Positions 35,741-42,337 of a stretch of DNA of 42,337 nt are shown one piece after another. The first letter of the stretch is position 1. The number at the start of each line of letters is the position of its first letter. The DNA lies in assembly GCA_023393015.1 (NCBI GenBank), contig JAEWMY010000025.1, positions 1-42,337 of the forward strand, written 5' to 3'. This stretch comes from Spirochaetota bacterium. GTDB lineage: Bacteria > Spirochaetota > Spirochaetia > Treponematales > Treponemataceae. Made by a program: the position numbers and the translations under genes. Under the pieces are notes generated by a model. That model was not told the origin of the DNA. It saw nothing but the letters and a program-made list of their open reading frames with translations, and searched no databases.

Positions 35741-36814
35741 ATGAACAACCGGTTGCGCATCAGTAATTCCGAGCCTCAGGCAACCATTAACGATATCGCC
35801 TCGGAACTCGGCGTCTCGAAAACGACCGTTTCGCGCGCCCTGTCCGGAAAGGGCCGAATCGGCGCAAAGACGCGAGATCGGGTCCTTTCGTATATCTCCG
35901 AGCGCGGGTACAGCCCGAACCTGATCGCAAAAAGCCTCGCGGTTTCCAAGACCTTCAATATAGCGGTCGCGCTGCCGAAGGACACCGAGCTCCACGAGAT
36001 CCCCTTCTTCCAGACCTGCCTTCACGCGATAACCGAAACCGCCGCCCGTCGCGAGTACGACGTGGTTCTGTCAGTCATCACGGAGGAGGATATCTCGTCC
36101 GTCAGGCGGATAGTCCGAAACCGGAAGGTTGACGGAATCATACTCACGCGACCCCTCGCCGACGACGCGGCCATTTCCTATCTCGAGGAAACGTCGCTTC
36201 CCTTCGCCGTAATCGGGTCCCCCGAAAGCGACACCGCCGTCAGGATAGACAGCGATCACCGCTCGGGCTGCCGGGACGCGACGCGGCACGTGCTCGACCG
36301 GGGCTTCCGGAGGCACGTCCTCTTGGGCGGCGATCCGGAGCACCGGGTCAACCAGGACCGTCTGGCGGGATACCTCGAGGCGCTTCGCGAACGGAACCTC
36401 TCGTGCGCGGAGGGCGCGGAAGCCCTCGCGGGCGGGCAGGAGAGATGCGTCGTGTGGCGCCTGTCCGGCACGCGGGAGACGGAAGCGGCCATGCCCTCGA
36501 TCATGGCGGCGAACCCGCGGTGTCTCGTGTGCATGGACGACGTCATAGCGGGCCACGCGCTCGCCTGGCTCTTCCGCAGGGGCGTTTCGATTCCGCGCGA
36601 CCTCGCGATGGTCTCCTTCCACGACTCCGCCGCGCTCGCCTCGCACAACCCTCCCGTCTCGGCCCTGCACGTACACGTGTCCGAGCTAGCCTCGCTCGCG
36701 GGCAACACGCTCATCGACATGATAGAAGGAAAGGCGGTCCGACGCGTCAACGTCGTGCCCTCGGAGTTCGTGATTCGCGATTCGTCGCGCGCACCGGCGC
36801 GCGCTGAAGAATAG
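35741..36814 (+). CDS. LacI-family regulator of the galactan locus
   Basis: A 357-residue repressor: HTH with hinge helix at about residues 15-70 (TINDIASELGVSKTTVSRALSGKGRIGAKTRDRVLSYISERGYSPNLIAKSLA), then a sugar-binding core (VDGIILTRPLADD, FAVIGSPESD, VRIDSDHRSGCRDATRHVLDRGFRRHVLLGG, CLVCMDDVIAGHALAWLFRRG). It lies 25 nt upstream of the galactan binding-protein gene on the same strand, so it probably autoregulates and controls the operon in response to a galacto-oligosaccharide or galactose. The start codon is leaderless according to the promoter. Confidence 0.92.
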   Translation: MNNRLRISNSEPQATINDIASELGVSKTTVSRALSGKGRIGAKTRDRVLSYISERGYSPNLIAKSLAVSKTFNIAVALPKDTELHEIPFFQTCLHAITETAARREYDVVLSVITEEDISSVRRIVRNRKVDGIILTRPLADDAAISYLEETSLPFAVIGSPESDTAVRIDSDHRSGCRDATRHVLDRGFRRHVLLGGDPEHRVNQDRLAGYLEALRERNLSCAEGAEALAGGQERCVVWRLSGTRETEAAMPSIMAANPRCLVCMDDVIAGHALAWLFRRGVSIPRDLAMVSFHDSAALASHNPPVSALHVHVSELASLAGNTLIDMIEGKAVRRVNVVPSEFVIRDSSRAPARAEE

Positions 36815-36839
36815 ACTCATTTCCTTAAGGAGGAGAAAA

Positions 36840-38051
36840 ATGAGAAGAGCGATGCTAGTGACGGCGATTCTGCTGGTTTCCGCGTTCGCGTTCGCGAACG
36901 GCGGCGCCGACGGCGCTCCCGCTACCGGAAGCGGAGAGAAGGTAACCCTGAGCGTGTGGGAGTCTAACAACGGCCCGGACGAGTTCATCAAACAGGCGGG
37001 AGCCGCCTTTACCAAAAAATACCCCAACATCACCGTGAAGTACGTGCACGTCGAACTCGGCGACGCCGCGGGCCAGATCGCCCTCGACGGACCGGCCGGC
37101 GTCGGTCCCGACGTGTTCGCGGCCCCGCACGACAAGCTCGGGGAGATGGTCGCGGGCGGCCACGTCCTTCCGACCTCGAACGCCGACGCGATGCGCAGGA
37201 GGGTACTCGGCGCGTGTTCCTCGGCCCTGACCTACGGCGGAAAGATGTACGGCTATCCCGTATCGGCCGAAACCTACGCCCTCTTCTACAACAAGGCTCT
37301 CGTCAAGGAATCCGACCTTCCCAAGACGTGGGAAGACCTCGCGGCCTTCTCCAAGAACTTCAACGCGGCGAACCCCGGCAAGTACGGATTCGTCATGGAC
37401 GTCGGCAGCGCCTACTACACGATCATCTTCACCACCGGAGCGGGGAACCGCCTCTTCGGGCCCACCGGCGCCGACACCACGAGCACCAACATCAATTCCG
37501 AAAAATCGATCAAGGGAATGAAGTTCTTCCAGTCGCTCCGCTCGGCGCTCAACGTGCCCGCGGCCGACCTGACGACTTCCGTCGCCGACACCGCCTTCTC
37601 GGCCGGCAACGCGGCGATGCACATCACGGGCCTGTGGAACGTCGTTCCCTTCAAGAACGCGGGAGTGGACTTCGGCGTCGCGCCGCTCCCCTCGCTTCCC
37701 GGAGACAAGACTCCCGTAGCCTCGTTCTCGGGAACACGGGCGATGTTCGTCTCGGCGTATTCCGACCATCCGGTAGAGGCGGCTCTCTTCGCCGACTTCC
37801 TCGTCTCCCCCGAAATGCAACAGCTCCGCTTCAAGCTCACCGGCGCGCTCCCCTCGATCAACACCAAGGTCGACAGCCCCTACATGGCCGGGTTCGTGAA
37901 GCAGCTCGACTACGCGTTCCCGATGCCTTCCATCCCGCAGATGGGCGCGTACTGGGAAGCGATGGGCAACGCGAGCAAGAACATTTGGGACGGCGCGGAC
38001 GTCAAAAAAGAACTTGACGCCTGCAACGCGGCGATCCTCGGAAAGAAGTAA
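36840..38051 (+). CDS. ganS: Extracellular galacto-oligosaccharide/maltose-type ABC binding protein
   Basis: A 403-residue cluster B (MalE-like) solute-binding protein with a Sec signal peptide (MRRAMLVTAILLVSAFAFA-NGG). Hallmarks are VTLSVWESNNGPDEFIKQAGAAFTKKYPNITVKYV, GPDVFAAPHDKLGEMVAGGHVLP, GYPVSAETYALFYNKALV and a C-terminal PSIPQMGAYWEAMG. Family similarity is to maltodextrin receptors, but the neighbouring GH53 galactanase points to galactan fragments, as for GanS of B. subtilis; the symbol rests on this. Very strong AAGGAGGAG 4 nt before the ATG and a hairpin after the stop suggest high expression compared with the permeases. Confidence 0.9.
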   Translation: MRRAMLVTAILLVSAFAFANGGADGAPATGSGEKVTLSVWESNNGPDEFIKQAGAAFTKKYPNITVKYVHVELGDAAGQIALDGPAGVGPDVFAAPHDKLGEMVAGGHVLPTSNADAMRRRVLGACSSALTYGGKMYGYPVSAETYALFYNKALVKESDLPKTWEDLAAFSKNFNAANPGKYGFVMDVGSAYYTIIFTTGAGNRLFGPTGADTTSTNINSEKSIKGMKFFQSLRSALNVPAADLTTSVADTAFSAGNAAMHITGLWNVVPFKNAGVDFGVAPLPSLPGDKTPVASFSGTRAMFVSAYSDHPVEAALFADFLVSPEMQQLRFKLTGALPSINTKVDSPYMAGFVKQLDYAFPMPSIPQMGAYWEAMGNASKNIWDGADVKKELDACNAAILGKK

Positions 38052-38064
38052 AAAATCCTGACGC

Positions 38065-38098
38065 GGTCGCCGACTCCGCGAAACGGACGTCGGCGACC
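38065..38098 (+). other. Hairpin between binding protein and permease genes
   Basis: GGTCGCCGAC (38065-38074) pairs perfectly with GTCGGCGACC (38089-38098); the 14-nt loop can add a TCCG/CGGA stem. There is no T run, so it is more likely an mRNA-stabilising or attenuating element than a terminator, as known for the malE-malF gap. Confidence 0.75.
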
Positions 38099-38127
38099 CT
38101 TCGCGAGCGTGATCCCAAGGAGGAACC

Positions 38128-39453
38128 ATGACGACATCGATACTGCGCGCGGACGGCGGCGCGGAAGGGAAAATACGCCTGACGGCCTCGCTGTTCATGG
38201 GCCTGGCCCATCTCGTCTACCTCAAGGATTACGCGAAGGGAGCCCTCTTCGCGTTCGCGGAACTCGTCTTCCTCGCCCTTTCACCGACCCTCGCGCGGAA
38301 GATGGTTAACCTCATCACACTCGGGCAACCGAAGCCCGATCTTCCCATCAAACTGCGCGACAACTCGATCTTCATGCTGATCGACGGCATCCTCGTGCTC
38401 TCGGTGATCGCCGTCTTCGCCGTCCTCTACGTCATGTCGGTACGGAGCGCGAAAGCGGGCTACGCGGAATACTGCCGCACGAAACGGCACGCCGGCGCGC
38501 GCGAGTCGCTCGACAAGACATTGGGAAAGGCCTTCCCGATAGTCGGCGTAGCGCCGAGCTTCCTTCTCATACTGGTGTTCGTCGTCGTCCCGCTGGTCTT
38601 TTCCGTCTCCGTCGCCTTCACCAACTACTCGGCGCCTGACCACATCCCGCCGAACAAGACCGTCGACTGGGTCGGCCTCGATAACTTCAAGGACCTCCTC
38701 GGCGGCGAGTCGTCCTGGTCCTCGGGTTTCGCGCGGGTGGCCACGTGGACCCTCGTCTGGGCGTTTTTCGCGACGCTGACCTGCTATTTCGGCGGCCTCT
38801 TCGTGGCCGTGCTGTTGCGCGAAAGCAACCTAAAAATCGCGCCCTTCTTCCGGGTCATCTTCATCTTGCCGTACGCGGTTCCCTCGGTGGTGAGCATGCT
38901 CGTGTGGAGGAACCTCCTCAACGGCACGTTCGGCACGGTAAACCGCACGCTCATGGCCCTGTACGTCATACGCGAGCCGGTTCCCTGGCTCGGGGACCCC
39001 GCGCTCGCCCAGATAACGTGCGTCCTCATCAACCTGTGGGCGGGCTTCGGCTACTTCATGCTCCTTTCGATGGGCACCATGACCGCGGTATCCCAGGACA
39101 TCTTCGAAGCGGCCAAGATCGACGGCGCGAGCAGGTTCCAGGCGTTGAGGCATATAACCCTTCCGCTCGTGCTCTATCAGACCATGCCGCTCATCATCAT
39201 GTCCTTCTCCCACAACATCAACAATTTCGGCGCAATCTTCTTCCTTACCGGAGGCAACCCGACCGTGGCCGACAGCACGACCACGAGCGCCGGCGGAACC
39301 GACATACTCGTTACCTGGATCTACAAGCTGACGATAACGCTCATGAAATACAACTACGCGTCCGTGATCGCGGTCATGATCTTCCTCGTGCTCGCGCCCT
39401 TCGCGATATTCAACTTCCGCCGCACCAAGGCGTTCAGGGAGGGAGAAATATGA
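38128..39453 (+). CDS. ganP: Galacto-oligosaccharide ABC permease, MalF/GanP type
   Basis: A 441-residue inner-membrane protein of the MalF family with extra N-terminal hydrophobic segments (GLAHLVYLKDYAKGALFAFAELVFLAL) followed by the core permease domain. The EAA loop EAAKIDGASRFQALRHITLPL, which docks on the ATPase, is intact. GGAGG precedes the ATG at 38128. It forms the heteromeric channel with the next gene. No ATPase is in the operon; a shared MsmX/MalK-like ATPase elsewhere is expected. Confidence 0.93.
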   Translation: MTTSILRADGGAEGKIRLTASLFMGLAHLVYLKDYAKGALFAFAELVFLALSPTLARKMVNLITLGQPKPDLPIKLRDNSIFMLIDGILVLSVIAVFAVLYVMSVRSAKAGYAEYCRTKRHAGARESLDKTLGKAFPIVGVAPSFLLILVFVVVPLVFSVSVAFTNYSAPDHIPPNKTVDWVGLDNFKDLLGGESSWSSGFARVATWTLVWAFFATLTCYFGGLFVAVLLRESNLKIAPFFRVIFILPYAVPSVVSMLVWRNLLNGTFGTVNRTLMALYVIREPVPWLGDPALAQITCVLINLWAGFGYFMLLSMGTMTAVSQDIFEAAKIDGASRFQALRHITLPLVLYQTMPLIIMSFSHNINNFGAIFFLTGGNPTVADSTTTSAGGTDILVTWIYKLTITLMKYNYASVIAVMIFLVLAPFAIFNFRRTKAFREGEI

Positions 39454-40292
39454 AAAAACCACTCCGCGCCAACATCGTCATCAAGACGGTCGTCACCGCG
39501 ATCTTCATCGTGATATCCTTCTTCGTGCTCTATCCCATCGTCTACGTGGTAAGCGCCGCGTTTTCCCCGGGCACGGGCATCGCCTCGGTAAACATAATCC
39601 CGTTCGCGGACGGCTTCACCGCGAAGCATTTCGTGAGCCTTTTCACCGGTTCGAACTACGGCAGATGGTTTCTGAACACCCTCCTCGTCGCGACCGGCAC
39701 TTCGGCGGCGACCGTCGTCGTGGCCTCTCTCGGCGCGTACGTGTTCTCCCGCTTCCGGTTCGCTCTCAAGAAGCCCATGCTGATGAGCTATCTCATCCTG
39801 CAGATTTTTCCCTCTTTCGTCGGCATGGTCGCCATCTACGTCATCCTGCTCCGGATAAAAGGGCTCGACACGCTCTGGGGTCTCGTCCTCGTATACGTGG
39901 CGGGGAACATTCCCTACAACACGTGGCTCGTGAAGAACTACATGGACACCGTCTCCAAGAATCTCGACGAGGCGGCGCGCATAGACGGCGCGGGACATTT
40001 CAGGATATTCGCAACGATAATCCTTCCCGTCGCGCGTCCCATCATAACGTTCCTCGCTATCGCGAGCTTCACCGCGCCCTGGATGGACTACATCTTCCCG
40101 AAGATGGTGCTCCGCTCGGTGGAAAAGCAGACGCTCGCGCTCGGTCTTTTCAGCTTCGTGACGGACAAGAAAAACGAGTTCACGACCTTCGCGGCGGGAT
40201 CCCTCCTGGTCGCGATCCCATTCATCGTTTTTTTCATCCTTACCCAGAAAACCATGGTAACGAGTTTCGGCGGTGCCGCCGTCAAGGAATAA
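39450..40292 (+). CDS. ganQ: Galacto-oligosaccharide ABC permease, MalG/GanQ type
   Basis: A 280-residue MalG-like permease with six transmembrane helices. Recognisable parts are NTLLVATGTSAATVVVASLGAYVFSRFRF, the EAA loop LDEAARIDGAGHFRIFATIILPVARP and the typical C-terminus FGGAAVKE. The ATG overlaps the preceding stop in ATGA and has GGGAG just before it. It completes the import channel for galactan oligosaccharides. Confidence 0.93.
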   Translation: MKKPLRANIVIKTVVTAIFIVISFFVLYPIVYVVSAAFSPGTGIASVNIIPFADGFTAKHFVSLFTGSNYGRWFLNTLLVATGTSAATVVVASLGAYVFSRFRFALKKPMLMSYLILQIFPSFVGMVAIYVILLRIKGLDTLWGLVLVYVAGNIPYNTWLVKNYMDTVSKNLDEAARIDGAGHFRIFATIILPVARPIITFLAIASFTAPWMDYIFPKMVLRSVEKQTLALGLFSFVTDKKNEFTTFAAGSLLVAIPFIVFFILTQKTMVTSFGGAAVKE

Positions 40293-40325
40293 CGCGGAGA
40301 CCGCTCCGTTCGGGAGGAATACGAT

Positions 40326-42337
40326 ATGATTCGGAACGATAAACGCGTCGCCTGCGGGGCGCGCGTCCTGACGGCAGCGCTCGCCGCGACGCTCCTTCTG
40401 CCGGCTTCCGCGGGGGCCCGGGACGCGAAAGAGGGCGGGACCGATTACGGGATCTTCGTGAAAAAAGTCGAAGGCCTTACCGGAAATTTCGTCATGGGCG
40501 CGGACGTTTCGAGCGTGATCGCGCTCGAGAAAAGCGGCGTCGTATTCCGCGACGCGGCCGGAAACGCGCGGGACGTCTTCGAGACGCTCGCCGACAACGG
40601 AATCAATTCCGTACGCCTCCGCGTGTGGAACCGCCCCTTCGACGAGTCGGGAAAGGGTTTCGGCGGCGGCAACTGCGACATCGACCGCGCGATAGAGATC
40701 GGACGGCGCGCGACGAACAGCGGCCTCTGGGTGCTGCTCGACTTCCATTATTCCGATTTCTGGGCCGACCCCGCGAAGCAGGAAGCGCCACGCGCGTGGA
40801 AGGACATGTCCGTGGACAAGAAGGCGAAAGCGCTCTACGAGTACACGAAAGATTCGCTCGAACGCGCGCTGAAGGCGGGCGTCGACGTACGCATGGTGCA
40901 GATCGGAAACGAAACGGTCGGCGCGATGTGCGGAGAGAAGAACTGGATCGCCATCGGGAAGCTCATGAGGGAAGGAAGCCGCGCGGTACGGGAAGTCGCG
41001 AAAAAGCGCGGCAGGACGATCGAAATCGCGGTGCACTTCACCAATCCCGAAAAGGACGGAGAATACGAGCGCTATGCCCGGATACTCAAGAAGCAGAACG
41101 TCGACTACGACATCTTTGCCTCCTCCTGGTACCCCTACTGGCACGGAACGCCCGAAAACCTGACCAAGGCGCTGCTCGCGGCGTCCCGCGTATCCGGAAA
41201 AAAAGTGATGTGCGCGGAGGTCTCGTACGCGTATACGTACGAGGACGGGGACGGCTTTCCGAACACGATATCGCGGGAAACGGTATTCCCGAGAAACTGG
41301 CCGATCACCCCGCAGGGACAGGCCGACGTGGTGCGGGAGGCGATCGCCGCGGTAGCAGCCTGCGGAACGGCAGGCGTCGGCGTCTATTACTGGGAACCGG
41401 CCTGGCTTCCCGTTCCCGGCAGGGACAGGAGCGAGCGCGAGCCCTTGTGGGAAAAATACGGATCGGGATGGGCGTCGCGCGCTTCGTCGGAATACGACGC
41501 CGATGACGCGGGCAAGTACTTCGGAGGCACGGGCTGGGACAACCAGGCCATGTTCTCGTTCGACGGCAGACCCCTCGACTCGCTCGCCGTCTGGAAGCTC
41601 GCGCGGACCGGGGCCGTCACGTCGAGAAGACCCGACGCCGCCGACGAGGTAACCGTGCGCGTGCGCCTCGGCGACGAGATATCCCTTCCCGAAAAAGTCA
41701 CCGTCGTCATGAACGACGGAACGCGCGAAAGCGCCCGGGTACGATGGGACGCGGAAGCGACGGACGCCGCTCCGGGAGAAAACTACGGGAAGACGATCCC
41801 GCTTCGGGATATCGGCCGCCGGGGAGTCGGGGAATACGCGCTCTTCGGAACGGTCGCGGGCTCCGAAAAGGGCGGTGCCGCCGGCCGCTCGCCGGTACGG
41901 GCTTTCGCCCGGGTCTTTTCCGTGGAGAAGAACTACGTCGAAAATCCCAGTTTCGAGGAAGCCGACCTTTCGATGTGGAAAATCGAAAACGTCGGAGGCG
42001 TTACGACGGAACTCTTCGTGCAGGACAAACAGGTCGACGCGAAATCCGGGAACAGGGCGCTGCACTTCTGGTCAAGCGGGAAAGTGTCGTTCAGGGTGGA
42101 ACAGAAGGTCACCGGACTCGCGCCGGGAACCTACAAGTTTTCCGTAACCCTGCACGGAGGAGACGCGGCGAATCAGGATATGTACGTTTACGCGAAAACG
42201 GACGGCGCGGAAACGCGGGAAAAGACGAACGTCGACGGATGGCGTAACTTCCGGACGCCGACGATACGCCGCATCGAGGTGCGCGACGGAACGGTAACCG
42301 TCGGCGCCTACGTCGGCTGCGACGCGAAGGGATGGGG
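40326..42337 (+). CDS. ganB: Secreted GH53 arabinogalactan endo-beta-1,4-galactanase (3' end cut by the window)
   Basis: At least 670 residues, open at the right edge. A signal peptide (about 1-30, LTAALAATLLLPASAGA) exports it. The GH53 domain (about 50-395) has the family markers GADVSSV, INSVRLRVWN, LLDFHYSDFWADPAKQ, acid/base E196 in QIGNETVG and nucleophile E298 in CAEVSYAYT. It cleaves beta-1,4-galactan of pectin side chains. A Big_4-like Ig domain follows (about 435-530, VTVRVRLGDEISLPEKVTVVM), then a beta-sandwich (from about 540, NYVENPSFEEADLSMWKIEN) like the CBM61 or related modules that bind galactan. GGAGG precedes the ATG. It ends the operon seen here and feeds the ABC importer upstream of it. 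Confidence 0.94.
   Translation, partial: MIRNDKRVACGARVLTAALAATLLLPASAGARDAKEGGTDYGIFVKKVEGLTGNFVMGADVSSVIALEKSGVVFRDAAGNARDVFETLADNGINSVRLRVWNRPFDESGKGFGGGNCDIDRAIEIGRRATNSGLWVLLDFHYSDFWADPAKQEAPRAWKDMSVDKKAKALYEYTKDSLERALKAGVDVRMVQIGNETVGAMCGEKNWIAIGKLMREGSRAVREVAKKRGRTIEIAVHFTNPEKDGEYERYARILKKQNVDYDIFASSWYPYWHGTPENLTKALLAASRVSGKKVMCAEVSYAYTYEDGDGFPNTISRETVFPRNWPITPQGQADVVREAIAAVAACGTAGVGVYYWEPAWLPVPGRDRSEREPLWEKYGSGWASRASSEYDADDAGKYFGGTGWDNQAMFSFDGRPLDSLAVWKLARTGAVTSRRPDAADEVTVRVRLGDEISLPEKVTVVMNDGTRESARVRWDAEATDAAPGENYGKTIPLRDIGRRGVGEYALFGTVAGSEKGGAAGRSPVRAFARVFSVEKNYVENPSFEEADLSMWKIENVGGVTTELFVQDKQVDAKSGNRALHFWSSGKVSFRVEQKVTGLAPGTYKFSVTLHGGDAANQDMYVYAKTDGAETREKTNVDGWRNFRTPTIRRIEVRDGTVTVGAYVGCDAKGW

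Noticed and set aside
39354..42065. A 903-codon open frame on the minus strand opposite the galactan genes
   Set aside because: It is antisense to ganP/ganQ/ganB with clear family motifs; its translation is Arg/Asp/Val-rich low-complexity sequence, typical of GC-rich shadow frames.
1..42337. tRNA, rRNA, integrase, transposase or phage genes
   Set aside because: I found no sequence or motif supporting any of them; base composition looks even apart from the AT-rich nrd intergenic region.

Overview
The window is 42.3 kb of GC-rich chromosomal DNA, densely packed with genes on both strands. I see no rRNA, tRNA, CRISPR array, insertion sequence or phage gene. The gene mix suggests a free-living or gut spirochaete (Spirochaetota) or a similar carbohydrate-fermenting, aerotolerant bacterium: a YjfB-type motility peptide, a cytoplasmic LacI-like/GGDEF fusion, a Lys/Ala-rich histone-H1-like protein, TAXI-type TRAP transport, an AGCS symporter and galactan uptake. 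This is inference from family distribution; no marker gene fixes the taxon.

Layout. 1-4.4 kb: a membrane-anchored sugar-binding-like protein, a bacteriohemerythrin, a YqhD-like alcohol dehydrogenase and a Cache-domain chemoreceptor. 4.4-6.6 kb: a znuC-znuB-zur zinc operon with start/stop overlaps. 6.6-10.7 kb: a TPP riboswitch with intrinsic terminator, then thiC-thiM-thiE-thiD (HMP made de novo, thiazole salvaged). 10.7-11.7 kb: a Cys-type glutathione peroxidase translationally coupled to an OhrR-type regulator, with a perfect 16-bp palindrome inside the promoter. 11.7-15.4 kb: class I ribonucleotide reductase nrdAB on the minus strand, with an NrdR-box-like palindrome upstream. 15.5-21.6 kb: Na+/amino acid symporter, a GH2 glycosidase, the histone-like protein and a lipoprotein polysaccharide deacetylase. 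21.6-27.7 kb: a MocR regulator divergent from a DUF2917 gene, a membrane adenylate/guanylate cyclase, a nucleotidyltransferase-like protein, PlsC and a HAD phosphatase. 27.7-33.6 kb: the LacI-like/GGDEF diguanylate cyclase and a TAXI TRAP operon (receptor, DUF1850, fused permease). 33.8-35.6 kb: DUF4180, an MFS transporter and YjfB. 35.7 kb to the end: a LacI-controlled galactan locus (binding protein, two permeases and a secreted GH53 endo-galactanase that runs off the window).

Two patterns cut across these genes. First, about ten genes, mostly regulators and signalling proteins, have a sigma-70-like -10 box ending only 6-9 nt before the start codon and no Shine-Dalgarno, so their mRNAs should be leaderless or nearly so; other genes in the same window have ordinary strong Shine-Dalgarno sites. 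Second, at least three plus-strand genes end inside short tandem repeats (11-nt or 14-nt units) in which each unit carries a stop codon and the unit length is 2 modulo 3, so consecutive copies place a stop in all three reading frames; the two 14-nt families also keep a mini-hairpin through a compensatory base-pair change. These are the observations I consider most worth checking.
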